A DNA stretch of 15,448 nucleotides from an uncultured Lysobacter sp. (GTDB lineage Bacteria; Pseudomonadota; Gammaproteobacteria; Xanthomonadales; Xanthomonadaceae). The notes under the pieces were generated by a model that was not told the DNA's origin, searched no databases, and saw nothing but the letters and a program-made list of their open reading frames with translations. The DNA lies in assembly GCA_943913335.1 (NCBI GenBank), contig CALTXS010000006.1:1-15448 (forward strand), given 5' to 3'. Positions 1 through 9,727 of the stretch are shown in pieces (the first letter of the stretch is position 1; every line of letters begins with the position of its first letter). The position numbers and the translations under genes are program-made.

Positions 1-1449
1 GTGAGTGATACCACCGTCAATCTGTTCCTTGAGGCTGCGCATTTTGCGCCGGCATCCATCATGGGGCAGGGCCGTAAGCTGGGTCTGCATACCGATGCGT
101 CGCACCGCTTTGAACGTGGTGTCGATCCGGAACTGCCGGGCATCGCCATCGAATACGCAACGCGTCTGATCGTTGAAAACGCCGGTGGCGAGGCGGGTCC
201 GGTCACGGCGGTTACGCTAGCCGATCAACTGCCGGTGGCGCGCACGATTGCTTTGCGTCGCGATCGTTTGAGCTCGCTGCTGGGCATGCAAGTGCCCGAC
301 GAGCGCGTGGCACAGATTCTCGGGTCTCTGGGTCTGCAGCCGGTGACCTCATCCGAAGGTTGGTCAGTGACCGCGCCGACGCGTCGCTTCGATCTGGAAA
401 TTGAAGAAGATCTGATTGAGGAAGTCGCGCGCATCTACGGTTACGATGCGCTGCCGATGACCTTGCCCAACGGCGGCGCGCCGCTCAAAGCCGTGAGTGA
501 GGCTACCGTGCCGGCCGCGTCTGTGCGTAGGCAATTGGCTGCCCGCGATTACCGCGAGACCATCAACTACGCATTTGTCGATGCCGGTGACCTGGCGCAT
601 TGGCAAGTTGACGAGTCATTGCGCGTTGAGTTGGCCAATCCGTTGAGCGCCGAGTTGGCTGTGATGCGTCCGGGTCTATTGCCGGGTCTGCTGAGTGCAG
701 CGGCTCGCAATCTCGCACGTCAGCAAGCTCGCGTTCGTCTGTTTGAACTGGGCAACGTGTTCACGCCGGCAGGTCAACAGGCGTGGGTGACGTCTAAGGC
801 ATCTGACGTGGCCGATGGCGCGCCGGTGCACACACAACGTGTTGCCGCGGTGGCTGTTGGCTCGGCACACGGCGAGCAGTGGAGCGGCAACTCGACTCCG
901 GTTGATTTCTACGCCATCAAGGGCGACCTCGAATCGCTCGCGGCGTTAGCGGGACTGACCTTGTCGTTCGAGAGCGGTGCTCCGACGTTTGCCCATCCGG
1001 GTCGTTCAGCCATGGTGCGCGTCGGTGACGAGATCGTGGGCTGGATCGGGCAGCTGCATCCGCAACTGGCTGCTGCATTCGGGGTCGATGTGCCGGTTTA
1101 CGGCTATGAGCTGGATCTGGCTCCGCTGACGCAGCGAGTCGGTAAATCGGTTCAAGCACTCTCCAAGTTCCCCTCCGTCCGACGCGATCTGGCGTTCGTG
1201 CTGCCGCAGACGGTGCAGTGGGGCTTGGTTGCGCAAACCATCAAGCAAACTGCGGGTCCGTTGCTGAAAGAGCTGGTGTTGTTTGATCAGTACGCGGGCA
1301 AGGGCATTGCCGAAGGCGACAAGAGTCTGGCCATTGGTCTGGTCCTGCAGGACGCACAGCGCACTTTGACCGATACCGATGTTGAGGGCGTCGTCACAGC
1401 GGTTGTTGCGGCCATGAACGCTGAGTTTGGGGCCTCGATTCGGGGATAA
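1..1449 (+). CDS. pheT: Phenylalanyl-tRNA synthetase beta subunit, 3' part
   Basis: This is the C-terminal 482 residues of the beta chain of phenylalanyl-tRNA synthetase, the cytoplasmic alpha2-beta2 enzyme that charges tRNA-Phe. The family is usually close to 790 residues, so the 5' part and pheS should lie to the left of the window; the GTG at base 1 is only the first in-frame codon seen. In order one sees the end of the B3/4 editing domain (GRKLGLHTDASHRFERGVDP, about residues 24-43), the B5 domain (RRFDLEIEEDLIEEVARIYG, about 128-147), the catalytic-like core, and the C-terminal FDX-ACB anticodon-binding domain (FPSVRRDLAFVLP through LQDAQRTLTD). The stop is TAA at 1447-1449. In many gammaproteobacteria ihfA follows directly; here about 730 bases intervene. 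The gene for its substrate tRNA-Phe also lies in this window, by coincidence. Confidence 0.97.
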   Translation: MSDTTVNLFLEAAHFAPASIMGQGRKLGLHTDASHRFERGVDPELPGIAIEYATRLIVENAGGEAGPVTAVTLADQLPVARTIALRRDRLSSLLGMQVPDERVAQILGSLGLQPVTSSEGWSVTAPTRRFDLEIEEDLIEEVARIYGYDALPMTLPNGGAPLKAVSEATVPAASVRRQLAARDYRETINYAFVDAGDLAHWQVDESLRVELANPLSAELAVMRPGLLPGLLSAAARNLARQQARVRLFELGNVFTPAGQQAWVTSKASDVADGAPVHTQRVAAVAVGSAHGEQWSGNSTPVDFYAIKGDLESLAALAGLTLSFESGAPTFAHPGRSAMVRVGDEIVGWIGQLHPQLAAAFGVDVPVYGYELDLAPLTQRVGKSVQALSKFPSVRRDLAFVLPQTVQWGLVAQTIKQTAGPLLKELVLFDQYAGKGIAEGDKSLAIGLVLQDAQRTLTDTDVEGVVTAVVAAMNAEFGASIRG

Positions 1450-1462
1450 AGCGGGCCCCGGC

Positions 1463-1499
1463 CTCACTTTGGCGGTTTGGGCCGGTGAGCCAAAGTGAG
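1463..1499 (+). terminator. Hairpin after pheT (possible terminator)
   Basis: A perfect 11-base-pair inverted repeat starts 13 bases after the pheT stop: CTCACTTTGGC at 1463-1473 and its complement at 1489-1499, with a 15-base loop. There is no T run after it, so it is not a classical intrinsic terminator. It may stop or stabilise the pheST message before the membrane protein gene. Confidence 0.4.
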
Positions 1500-1555
1500 A
1501 TGCCCGACATACGCCATTGTGAAGAAATGACGTAGAGTAGTGGGGTCATCACTAT

Positions 1556-2002
1556 GTGTCCTGTGTCTGCTTGCCGTTCCTGCGCGCCATCCTCGCTGTA
1601 ATTGTCGGGCTTATTATTGGCGGCATCATCAATTCGGCATTGGAGTGGACCGGCTCGGTTCTGATCGCGCCACCGGCCGGTGCCGCCATGATCACGACCG
1701 AGGGCATGCGTGCATCTGTCCATCTGATGCAGCTGCAGCACTTCATCTTTCCCTTTCTCGCCGATGCGATTGCCTCGCTCGCGGGCGCCTTTGTCGCGGC
1801 TAAAATTGCCGGACGCTATCACCTGATGGCAGCGATGAACGTCGCGATCCTGTTCCTGGCAATGGCCATTCATATCTACAGTGCCATCCCTTTTCCGGTG
1901 TGGTTCATGGCCATCGATTTTCTGATTGCTTACATCCCGATGGCATGGATTGGCGACCGCCTTGGTCGGCCCCTCGCGCGGCTGGACCCGGAGTTCGAGT
2001 AA
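1556..2002 (+). CDS. Small integral membrane protein, unknown function
   Basis: A 148-residue hydrophobic protein of unrecognised family. Four membrane spans can be seen, at about residues 8-28 (AILAVIVGLIIGGIINSAL), 62-84, 89-109 (MNVAILFLAMAIHIYSA) and 112-134, with short polar loops. A charged tail (GDRLGRPLARLDPEFE) follows. The GTG at 1556 is the longest start, but its upstream sequence has no convincing ribosome binding site; an in-frame TTG at 1571 is the main alternative. An ATG at 1554 is in another frame and soon meets a stop. The gene lies alone between pheT and ihfA, a place that is often empty or short in related genomes. Composition matches the core genes. It could be a lineage-specific inner-membrane protein; no function is assigned. 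Confidence 0.7.
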   Translation: MSCVCLPFLRAILAVIVGLIIGGIINSALEWTGSVLIAPPAGAAMITTEGMRASVHLMQLQHFIFPFLADAIASLAGAFVAAKIAGRYHLMAAMNVAILFLAMAIHIYSAIPFPVWFMAIDFLIAYIPMAWIGDRLGRPLARLDPEFE

Positions 2003-2052
2003 GAAACTCCCTGCGGTGCGAGCCGCTTGCAGCACATTCACTACTTTTCGGG

Positions 2053-2098
2053 TTGACAATGTTCCGTAGATGCTTGATTTTTAAAAAGGAATCAAGCA
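2053..2098 (+). promoter_or_regulatory. Likely ihfA promoter/operator region with inverted repeat
   Basis: A perfect -35 hexamer TTGACA lies at 2053-2058, but the -10 about 17 bases on (GATTTT) is weak. Overlapping this is a perfect 9-base inverted repeat, TGCTTGATT at 2071-2079 and AATCAAGCA at 2090-2098. Each arm holds AATCAA, the first half of the IHF consensus WATCAANNNNTTR, read outward on opposite strands, though the TTR half is imperfect in both. ihfA is autoregulated in E. coli, so an IHF or other dimer site here is plausible but unproven. Confidence 0.4.
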
Positions 2099-2179
2099 AT
2101 CTAAACAACCCCTGAAGGATTGTTGCCTGGTCTCCAATCTGAACGGCAAGTAAATTTCAGGTAGTTGCGGAGGCACACA

Positions 2180-2482
2180 GTGGCACTGACCAAGGCCGAA
2201 ATGGCTGAACGTCTGTTCGATGAAGTCGGACTCAATAAGCGCGAGGCAAAGGAATTTGTCGATGCGTTTTTTGATGTGCTGCGCGCTGCGCTCGAAGATG
2301 GCCGCCAGGTGAAATTGTCGGGTTTCGGTAATTTTGATCTGCGTCGCAAGAGCCAACGTCCCGGTCGCAACCCCAAAACCGGCGAAGAAATCCCAATTGC
2401 TGCACGTACGGTCGTCACTTTCCGTCCGGGCCAGAAACTCAAGGAGCGCGTAGAGGCTTATGTTGGATCCCAGCAGCAATAA
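2180..2482 (+). CDS. ihfA: Integration host factor alpha subunit
   Basis: The 100-residue alpha subunit of integration host factor, the heterodimeric DNA-bending protein that assists site-specific recombination, transcription and replication. The start is GTG at 2180 ([20 protein letters not shown]), chosen because GGAGG lies at 2169-2173 with 6 bases to the start and because the N-terminus then matches the family exactly; an upstream in-frame TTG is not used. The DNA-binding arm holds [12 protein letters not shown] with the intercalating proline, and [10 protein letters not shown] is the conserved core. Length is normal. The gene overlaps the next one (merR) by 23 bases, so the two are probably co-transcribed and translationally coupled. 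Given the tRNA-borne island later in the window, IHF is also the kind of host factor tyrosine integrases need, though the two are not linked in any special way here. Confidence 0.97.
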   Translation: MALTKAEMAERLFDEVGLNKREAKEFVDAFFDVLRAALEDGRQVKLSGFGNFDLRRKSQRPGRNPKTGEEIPIAARTVVTFRPGQKLKERVEAYVGSQQQ

Positions 2483-2816
2483 AGAACTGCCGCCGATTCC
2501 GGCCAAGCGCTACTTCACCATTGGTGAGGTCTCGGACCTGTGCGATGTCAAACCGCACGTTCTGCGCTACTGGGAAACGGAGTTTCCGTCGCTGTCGCCC
2601 GTTAAGCGCCGCGGCAACCGCCGTTACTACCAGCGCCATGAGGTGCTGATGGTGCGTCAGATCCGCGGTCTGCTGTACGAGCAGGGCTACACCATCGGTG
2701 GCGCGCGGCTGCGTCTCGAAGGCGATGCCGGCAAGGACGAGTCCGCCATGAGCGCCCAGATCATCAAGCAAGTGCGCATGGAACTCGAAGACGTTTTGCA
2801 GATGCTGCGCCGCTGA
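2460..2816 (+). CDS. MerR-family transcriptional regulator
   Basis: A 118-residue DNA-binding protein with an N-terminal MerR winged-helix domain: [20 protein letters not shown] (about residues 17-36) is the helix-turn-helix, followed by [20 protein letters not shown], the wing. The rest (about 85-118) is a short helix with no effector domain, cysteines or drug-binding region, as in the short MerR-like protein often encoded right after ihfA in gammaproteobacteria. The target is unknown. The start ATG at 2460 lies inside ihfA; AGAGG just upstream is close, and AAGGAG at 2441-2446 is further off. The TGA stop (2814-2816) lies inside the -35 box of the tRNA-Pro promoter. Confidence 0.92.
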   Translation: MLDPSSNKELPPIPAKRYFTIGEVSDLCDVKPHVLRYWETEFPSLSPVKRRGNRRYYQRHEVLMVRQIRGLLYEQGYTIGGARLRLEGDAGKDESAMSAQIIKQVRMELEDVLQMLRR

Positions 2817-2841
2817 CCGATTCGACAATTTGCGCTATAAT
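2813..2841 (+). promoter_or_regulatory. tRNA-Pro promoter
   Basis: The -35 CTGACC (2813-2818) and a perfect -10 TATAAT (2836-2841) are 17 bases apart, with the tRNA starting 35 bases after the -10. The -35 overlaps the merR stop codon. Confidence 0.75.
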
Positions 2842-2844
2842 TAC

Positions 2845-2868
2845 AAGCCCGCCGATGTGCGGGCTTTT
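2845..2868 (+). terminator. Intrinsic terminator of ihfA-merR, inside the tRNA-Pro leader
   Basis: An 8-base-pair stem AAGCCCGC (2845-2852) / GCGGGCTT (2859-2866), a 6-base loop and a TTTT end make a compact rho-independent terminator 28 bases after merR. It lies downstream of the tRNA-Pro -10, so the start point of the tRNA transcript (about 2848) falls within the 5' arm. Confidence 0.7.
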
Positions 2869-2874
2869 CAATGA

Positions 2875-2952
<78 letters not shown>

Positions 2953-3017
2953 ATTCTTTACGGGGATCCTTTTAATCATTGCACTGCCGAGCTCTTTATC
3001 GGCGGCGTCCATGCGCC

Positions 3018-3023
3018 TATCTT
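3018..3023 (+). promoter_or_regulatory. -10 box for a leaderless lipoprotein mRNA
   Basis: TATCTT at 3018-3023 fits TANNNT and lies exactly 6 bases before the ATG at 3030, which would put the start of transcription at the start codon. No ribosome binding site is present. The same spacing is seen at three other genes in this window. Confidence 0.5.
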
Positions 3024-3029
3024 ATTGCA

Positions 3030-3908
3030 ATGAAATCCATTAAATGGCTTCCGGCGTTTGTTGCCGGACTGATGCTGACGGCGTGTGTCAGCGCCCCGTT
3101 GATTCCCGCCGCGACTGCTCCGACTGCAAATGCGACTGTCCCTTCAGTGGTAACCGACATTGACGACATGACGGCGGTCAGTGACTTTGCAGCACAGCAT
3201 GATCAGCGCACCTTGTTCGTGTTTGATATTGATGACACATTGCTGACGGCGGAGCAGTTCTTCGGTTCCGATTACTGGTACGAATGGCAAAAGGCCAAAG
3301 ACCTGCCTAACGAGCAGCAGGTCAAATGCAAGTTCGATTACATTGCATTGAACTACGAAGCGCAGACCATGAAACCGACGCAGGCCGATGCGCCGGCCAT
3401 TTTCAATGCCGTGTCGCAGCCCAAACTGTTTCTGACCTCGCGTGGCGGCAATTATCGCGGTGCCACGGAGCGCGAACTGCATCGTAACGGCTACAGCTTT
3501 CCAAGCGCATTGGACGGCAGTGCCGAAGGCAGGATCTGGGACTGGCAAAGTGCCGATGGCTCTCGTCATTCCACGCTCAGTTATTTCCGCGGCGTGTTTA
3601 TGACTTCGGGTCAGGATAAGGGCGTGATGCTGCTGCATCTGCTGGATCGCCTGCAGCTACGCGACCGCTTTGATCGTGTCGTGCTGGTGGATGACGGCAA
3701 AGCCAACATCGACAACATGCGCAATGCCCTGGCTGCTGCGCGCGTGCCGTACTATGGCTTTCACTACGTTCGCATCGACAAGCCGCAGCCGATTAATCCG
3801 GAGCTGGCAGAGCAGGCCGAGAACGACTACGAGCAAAGTCGCAGCTATCTCAAGGAAGTGTTTCCCGGCCGTTACGAAGAATTGCAGGCGGGACGCTGCG
3901 CCTACTAA
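3030..3908 (+). CDS. HAD-superfamily (DUF2608-like) lipoprotein, putative phosphatase
   Basis: A 292-residue protein with a lipoprotein signal ([19 protein letters not shown]; lipid-bearing Cys19, lipobox LTAC), then a proline/alanine/threonine linker and a haloacid-dehalogenase fold. Motif I is FDIDDTLL with nucleophile Asp66 and Asp68; motif II is LTSRG; a lysine follows in KGVMLLHLL; motif IV is [11 protein letters not shown] with Asp221-Asp222. All catalytic acids are present, so a metal-dependent phosphohydrolase is likely; substrate unknown. Residue +2 after Cys is valine rather than aspartate, so outer-membrane sorting is expected. The start at 3030 rather than the in-frame ATG at 2979 is chosen because it gives the signal peptide and sits 6 bases after a -10 box. 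It converges with dxs; the two stop codons share bases 3906-3907, leaving no room for a terminator between them. Confidence 0.85.
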   Translation: MKSIKWLPAFVAGLMLTACVSAPLIPAATAPTANATVPSVVTDIDDMTAVSDFAAQHDQRTLFVFDIDDTLLTAEQFFGSDYWYEWQKAKDLPNEQQVKCKFDYIALNYEAQTMKPTQADAPAIFNAVSQPKLFLTSRGGNYRGATERELHRNGYSFPSALDGSAEGRIWDWQSADGSRHSTLSYFRGVFMTSGQDKGVMLLHLLDRLQLRDRFDRVVLVDDGKANIDNMRNALAAARVPYYGFHYVRIDKPQPINPELAEQAENDYEQSRSYLKEVFPGRYEELQAGRCAY

Positions 3909-5812
3909 GCGCGCAGCGTAGCGAGCGCCATGCGGATGCCGTCGGCGTCAATGCCGGCTTCGGCGAGTAGCTGTTCGCGCGTGCCATGATGCTGGAAGGC
4001 ATCGGGCAGGCCCAAATGCACTACGCGCGTATCGACGCCCGCAGCGCTCAGCAGCTCGGCCACGCCGGAACCGGCACCACCGGCCACAACATTGTCCTCA
4101 ACAGTGACCAGCACGCGGTGCGTGGCGGCCAGCTCGAGAATCAGATCTCGATCTAGCGGCTTGGCGAAGCGCATGTTGGCGACCGTGGCGTTGCACTCGT
4201 CGGCCACTTGCATAGCGGCGGCCAGCGGTGTGCCAAACACCAGCAGGGCAATGTCCTGTCCTTGGCGACGGACCTCGCCCTTGCCAACGGGCAAGGTGTC
4301 CAGCGACTCGGAGATGACAGCGCCCGGGCCGGTGCCGCGCGGATAGCGGACGGCGGTAGGGCCTTCGTGACGGTAACAGGTGGTCAGCAACTGACGGCAT
4401 TCGTTCTCGTCCGACGGCACGGCCAGCACCATGTTCGGCACGCAACGCAGGAAGGAGATATCCAGATTGCCCGCATGGGTCGCGCCATCGGGACCGACCA
4501 CGCCCGCGCGGTCAATGGCAAACATCACGTCCAGGTTCTGAATCGCGACATCGTGCACCAGCTGATCGTAGCCACGCTGTAAGAAGGTCGAGTAGATCGC
4601 GACGACAGGTTTCATGCCTTCGCAGGCCATACCGGCGGCGAGCGTAACGGCGTGTTGCTCGGCAATGGCCACGTCGTAATAGCGTTGCGGATATTCCTTG
4701 CTGAAACGGACCAGGCCGGAGCCCTCGCGCATCGCGGGTGTGATGCCGATCAGCTTTGGATCGGACTTGGCCATGTCGCAGATCCAGTCGCCGAACACAT
4801 CGGTGTAGGTTGGCTTTTTGACGCCGCCGACTTTGGCCACCATGCCTTGCGCCGGATCAAACGGTGACACCGCGTGATAGCCGATCTGATCACCCTCGGC
4901 GAGCTCGTAGCCCTTGCCCTTGGTGGTCATGATGTGCAGCACCTGCGGACCTTTGCGATCCTTCAGCAGCTTCAATGCCTTTAGCAGGGCAGGCAGGTCG
5001 TGACCGTCAATCGGGCCGGTGTAATGAAAGCCCATCTGCTCGAACATGGTCGAGGGCAGAAAAGTGCCTTTCCAGTGTTCTTCCCAGCGTTTGACGACCT
5101 TAGCCGGTCCGGTGTGCTTGTCGCCCAGCAATTGCTTGGCGCCATCACGCAGCTTGTTGAGCGTGACCGAGCTGGTCAGCTTGCCCAGCATTTTGGTAAC
5201 ACCACCGACGTTCTCGGAGATGGACATCTGGTTGTCATTGACGATGACCAGCAGATTCGGCTCCTGCCGGTCGGGGTCATCGGCGAGGCCACCGCCGTGA
5301 GCCAACGCTTCGAAGGCCATACCGCCGGTCATTGCACCGTCGCCGATGATGGCCACCACATGGCGCGGATCGTTCTGCGCCTGCAGTGCAATGGCCATGC
5401 CTAGCGCTGCGGAAATTGAAGTGGAAGAGTGGCCGACGCCAAAGGTGTCGTACTCGGATTCCTCGCGCTTGGGAAACGGTGCAACCCCGTCTTTTTGCTT
5501 GACGGTAGCAATAGTGTCACGACGTCCGGTCAGAATCTTGTGCGGGTAGGTCTGATGTCCGACATCCCAGACCAGGCGATCATGCGGCGTCTCGAACAAC
5601 CAATGCAGCGCGACCGTCAACTCGATCACGCCCAGGCCGGCGCCGAAGTGGCCCCCGACCTTGGAGACTTCCTGGATCAGATAGCGGCGCAACTCCGCGG
5701 CGACTTCCGGCAATTCGTCCTCGGGGACTTGGCGCAAATCAGCGGGGACATGGATGCGCGACAGGCGCGGAAACAGTTCGGAATCGGTCATTGGTGCGGA
5801 GTTGGCGTTCAC
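3905..5812 (-). CDS. dxs: 1-deoxy-D-xylulose-5-phosphate synthase
   Basis: The first enzyme of the methylerythritol phosphate pathway: it condenses pyruvate and glyceraldehyde 3-phosphate to 1-deoxy-D-xylulose 5-phosphate, using thiamine diphosphate, in the cytoplasm. The product also feeds thiamine and pyridoxal synthesis. The 635 residues are slightly longer than the usual 620. The thiamine-diphosphate motif runs from GDGA (157-160) to NDN (192-194); GGHFGAGLG holds the active-site His55; [17 protein letters not shown] and VGHSSTSIS are family signatures; the second domain holds Glu385 in IAEQHAVT, the residue that activates the cofactor; the C-terminal domain has MRFAKPLD and GGAGSGV. The GTG at 5812 is chosen because TAAAAT lies 6 bases before it; the ATG at 5791 is the alternative. 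It stands alone on the minus strand, 47 bases from the HNH gene behind it. Confidence 0.97.
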   Translation of the reverse strand: MNANSAPMTDSELFPRLSRIHVPADLRQVPEDELPEVAAELRRYLIQEVSKVGGHFGAGLGVIELTVALHWLFETPHDRLVWDVGHQTYPHKILTGRRDTIATVKQKDGVAPFPKREESEYDTFGVGHSSTSISAALGMAIALQAQNDPRHVVAIIGDGAMTGGMAFEALAHGGGLADDPDRQEPNLLVIVNDNQMSISENVGGVTKMLGKLTSSVTLNKLRDGAKQLLGDKHTGPAKVVKRWEEHWKGTFLPSTMFEQMGFHYTGPIDGHDLPALLKALKLLKDRKGPQVLHIMTTKGKGYELAEGDQIGYHAVSPFDPAQGMVAKVGGVKKPTYTDVFGDWICDMAKSDPKLIGITPAMREGSGLVRFSKEYPQRYYDVAIAEQHAVTLAAGMACEGMKPVVAIYSTFLQRGYDQLVHDVAIQNLDVMFAIDRAGVVGPDGATHAGNLDISFLRCVPNMVLAVPSDENECRQLLTTCYRHEGPTAVRYPRGTGPGAVISESLDTLPVGKGEVRRQGQDIALLVFGTPLAAAMQVADECNATVANMRFAKPLDRDLILELAATHRVLVTVEDNVVAGGAGSGVAELLSAAGVDTRVVHLGLPDAFQHHGTREQLLAEAGIDADGIRMALATLRA

Positions 5813-5818
5813 TCACCG

Positions 5819-5824
5819 ATTTTA
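5819..5824 (-). promoter_or_regulatory. -10 box for a leaderless dxs mRNA
   Basis: On the minus strand GCTAAAAT contains TAAAAT (5824-5819), followed by six bases and the GTG start codon at 5812. The distance would make the GTG the first bases of the message. No clear -35 is seen. Confidence 0.5.
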
Positions 5825-5859
5825 GCGTGAAACGCCGCTGCGCTTGTGCCGGGCAGGGC

Positions 5860-6555
5860 CTAGACCCGCAAGTTGCGGAGCCGTGCATCCTTGGGCAATT
5901 GCGCCTTGAGAAACTCCATCTGATCGGCCAGGATATTGCGGTTGGACAGGATCAGATGTTCGACCCACGACGGCCGATACGGAATGGCCAGCAATGGCAT
6001 GTGGGCCTGCGCGGGAGTGCGGTTGCCCTTGCGCGAATTGCAGTGAATACAGGCGGCTACGACATTTTCCCAGATATCCAGGCCGCCCTTGGACACCGGA
6101 TGCACGTGGTCACGGGTGAGCTGTCCGCGTGGCTTGTGCTCACCGCAGTACATGCACAGCTGCAAATCACGTGCGAACAACGCCGTATTGGTCAGGTTGG
6201 GAGTCGGGTCCCAACCCTTGGCACGCACATGACCGCGCGAGGCAATGATGGGATGCAGCGCCAGCGTGCTGCGTTCACCGTGTTCACGCGAGATGCCACC
6301 GCGCAGTTCAATGCACGGTTCGCCTAAGGTCCAGGCGATGGCCTCGCGCGAATAGAGGCATGCCGCATCCTGCCAGCTGATCCAGTTCAATACACGGCCA
6401 TGCGCATCGAGCGCCAGCAGTTGCGGCGTGCGTCGAATGTTGGAAGGATGGACCTTGTCGCCGATTGCAGCGAAGTAGGGACCGAAGTCCGGTGCCGAGT
6501 CGCAACTCGGCGTTCCGGAGGGTTCGTCACGCAGTCTTGCGTAGTCGGTCTCCAT
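5860..6555 (-). CDS. HNH endonuclease family protein
   Basis: A 231-residue protein with an HNH (His-Me finger) nuclease domain in its middle: a first zinc knuckle CMYC (Cys134, Cys137), the RDHVHPVSKGG core (Asp149, His150), WENVVAAC (Asn164) and the second knuckle CIHCN (Cys169, Cys172, Asn173). All four zinc cysteines and the catalytic His are present, so it should be an active metal-dependent DNA nuclease. The N-terminal half (LLALDAHGRVLNWISWQDAA, ELRGGISR) is typical of the chromosomal stand-alone HNH proteins of proteobacteria whose role is unknown; it is not next to a methylase or phage packaging genes. A -10-like TATAGT 6 bases before the ATG supports the start at 6555. It lies between dxs and the acyl-CoA dehydrogenase, all on the minus strand, with short gaps. 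Confidence 0.85.
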   Translation of the reverse strand: METDYARLRDEPSGTPSCDSAPDFGPYFAAIGDKVHPSNIRRTPQLLALDAHGRVLNWISWQDAACLYSREAIAWTLGEPCIELRGGISREHGERSTLALHPIIASRGHVRAKGWDPTPNLTNTALFARDLQLCMYCGEHKPRGQLTRDHVHPVSKGGLDIWENVVAACIHCNSRKGNRTPAQAHMPLLAIPYRPSWVEHLILSNRNILADQMEFLKAQLPKDARLRNLRV

Positions 6556-6561
6556 GGGCCG

Positions 6562-6567
6562 ACTATA
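6562..6567 (-). promoter_or_regulatory. -10 box for a leaderless HNH mRNA
   Basis: On the minus strand TATAGT (6567-6562) is followed by CGGCCC and the ATG at 6555. A T/A-rich run lies upstream, but no good -35 at 17 bases. No ribosome binding site precedes the ATG. Confidence 0.5.
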
Positions 6568-6601
6568 ACATGACTTTTTTTACAAAATGGTGTAACGCCG
6601 G

Positions 6602-8398
<1,797 letters not shown>

Positions 8399-8470
8399 GG
8401 GGCGCAATTCCGTGTGTTGGGATGGCCCTTCAGTATGCCCTAGAAATAAAACAGTTGTTTGAAACCGGGG

Positions 8471-8941
8471 TTAGCGGAGGACGCCGTCCAGCCCGGGGGC
8501 GGGGGAGAGCGAGCCGGTCGAGTTGATCTTGAACGAGCGCTCGCCGGCCTTTTCGGGAGCCGCCATCACTGTTCCCTGCAGGCGGAAATTAAAGATCACT
8601 TTGCGGGTCAGACTGTCGGCGACGGCAATCTTGCCGGCCAGGGTCGGGGTCACGGTGAGTTTGATCAGGTCGGGCGACTCGGGGCCGATCTGCAGGTTGG
8701 CCACCGTGTCCAGGTTGGCAGCCGGCTGGCCATCGACCGACATCTGCAATTGCACGCGCTTGAACTGCATAGGGATCGAGCTGTAATTGTGCAGGCGCAG
8801 ATCGACTGACCAGTTGCCATCCGGTCGGACTTGCAGCTGTTGCAGGCTCGCTGCCGGCTCCGAGACGCGACGGACCGGGCCCGTCGAGCACGAGGTCAGC
8901 ATGGCGATGGCGGCTGTGGCAGCAAGTAGGGCAATGCGCAT
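8471..8941 (-). CDS. LEA14-like (LEA type 2) lipoprotein
   Basis: A 156-residue lipoprotein with signal MRIALLAATAAIAMLTSC (Cys18; lipobox LTSC). The remainder looks like one water-stress/LEA-type-2 beta-sandwich: WSVDLRLHNYSSIPMQFKRV is the typical start (a polar strand pair with 'N.s..p....rv.l.m'), followed by DLIKLTVTPTLAGK and the C-terminal strands. Such proteins are common in Xanthomonadaceae and are thought to protect the envelope or proteins under stress, but no enzymatic role is known. The first in-frame ATG is 26 codons earlier (9019) and would remove the signal peptide, so 8941 is preferred; a weak GGAAC lies upstream. It is divergent from the nuclease gene, with 69 bases between the two starts. 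Confidence 0.75.
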   Translation of the reverse strand: MRIALLAATAAIAMLTSCSTGPVRRVSEPAASLQQLQVRPDGNWSVDLRLHNYSSIPMQFKRVQLQMSVDGQPAANLDTVANLQIGPESPDLIKLTVTPTLAGKIAVADSLTRKVIFNFRLQGTVMAAPEKAGERSFKINSTGSLSPAPGLDGVLR

Positions 8942-8998
8942 GATGGCAGTTCCGGTGGGGTCTGGCCTTCGATGATCCCATGATCGATGACGGTTCGC

Positions 8999-9004
8999 TA
9001 CAAT
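8999..9004 (+). promoter_or_regulatory. -10 box for a leaderless nuclease mRNA
   Basis: GCTACAAT at 8997-9004 contains TACAAT, followed by GTGGCG and the ATG at 9011. This puts the transcription start at or next to the start codon. The in-frame ATG at 8987 lies upstream of this box and is less likely. Confidence 0.5.
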
Positions 9005-9010
9005 GTGGCG

Positions 9011-9727
9011 ATGGAACATTCACTGTTCAGTGCGAGTGCCGCGGAACGTTGGCTCGCCTGTCCGGGCACCATTCATCTCTGCAAGGACATTCCCGATCGC
9101 AAATCAGCCGCCGCCGAAGAAGGCAGTCGGCTGCATACGCTTGCCGAACATTGTCTGCGCAATGATGATGACCCCAAATTGGGCGTGCTATTTCAAGGCT
9201 CTGCGGTAACCGCTGAACATGTCGATTGGGTGCAAACCTATCTGGACCATGTGCGCTCGCTCGGCGGGCATCTGCTGATTGAGCAGAAAATCAACTACGC
9301 CACGCCGCTTGGGTTGGATCATCAACTTGCGTTCGGCACCTGTGATGCGGTCCGTCTCGATGGCACGCATCTGCACATCATTGATGCCAAATTCGGGCGC
9401 GGTCCGGTCAGTGCAATGCGTAACAAGCAACTGACACTTTATGCCGCCGGCTTTGCGCATGCGTTAGAAAGCGTCGGTCGGGAGATCTCGCATGTGGATC
9501 TGCATATCGTGCAACCGCGGGTGACTACGCAAGTGCAACCCTACGCGCTGACCCGTTCGCAGTTGCACTCGTCGTTGATGCCAATTCGTCGTGGTGCCCA
9601 GGTGGCACACGATGCTCTGATTCACGCGGGCAGTATGGATGCGCAGACCTGGTCGTCTCGATTCCTGCGGCGCGGTGAACGGCAATGCCGTTGGTGTCCC
9701 GCTCGTGGCGGTTGTCCGGCCTGGTAG
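9011..9727 (+). CDS. RecB/Cas4-like PD-(D/E)XK nuclease (DUF2800-like)
   Basis: A 238-residue protein with the full RecB-type nuclease motif set: GSRLHTLAEH (Gly and His42), the GTCDAV acidic residue Asp112, IIDAKFGRG with Asp125 and Lys127, and KQLTLYAAG with Gln140 and Tyr144. Three C-terminal cysteines (CRWCPARGGC: 226, 229, 235) plus an N-terminal one (Cys17 or Cys24 in LACPGTIHLC) form the 4Fe-4S pattern of AddB and Cas4. The best family match from memory is DUF2800, usually found in prophages next to phage recombination genes, but shown here as a single gene with no phage neighbours. The C-terminus ends three residues after the last cysteine, shorter than the usual phage form (about 370-400 residues). 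Expected activity is DNA end processing. Start fixed by the leaderless -10 box. Confidence 0.8.
   Translation: MEHSLFSASAAERWLACPGTIHLCKDIPDRKSAAAEEGSRLHTLAEHCLRNDDDPKLGVLFQGSAVTAEHVDWVQTYLDHVRSLGGHLLIEQKINYATPLGLDHQLAFGTCDAVRLDGTHLHIIDAKFGRGPVSAMRNKQLTLYAAGFAHALESVGREISHVDLHIVQPRVTTQVQPYALTRSQLHSSLMPIRRGAQVAHDALIHAGSMDAQTWSSRFLRRGERQCRWCPARGGCPAW

Noticed and set aside
1554..1601. ATG at 1554 as the start of the membrane protein
   Set aside because: It is in a different frame and reaches a TAA after 15 codons.
4092..5404. Several plus-strand open frames of 70-130 residues across dxs
   Set aside because: They are antisense shadows in GC-rich coding sequence, with no domains or start signals.
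5860..6555. Restriction-modification or phage terminase HNH
   Set aside because: No methylase, specificity or packaging gene is nearby; the flanks are dxs and an acyl-CoA dehydrogenase.
8987..9010. Upstream ATG at 8987 as the nuclease start
   Set aside because: It lies before the TACAAT box and the extra eight residues are not part of the typical N-terminus; ATG 9011 fits better.
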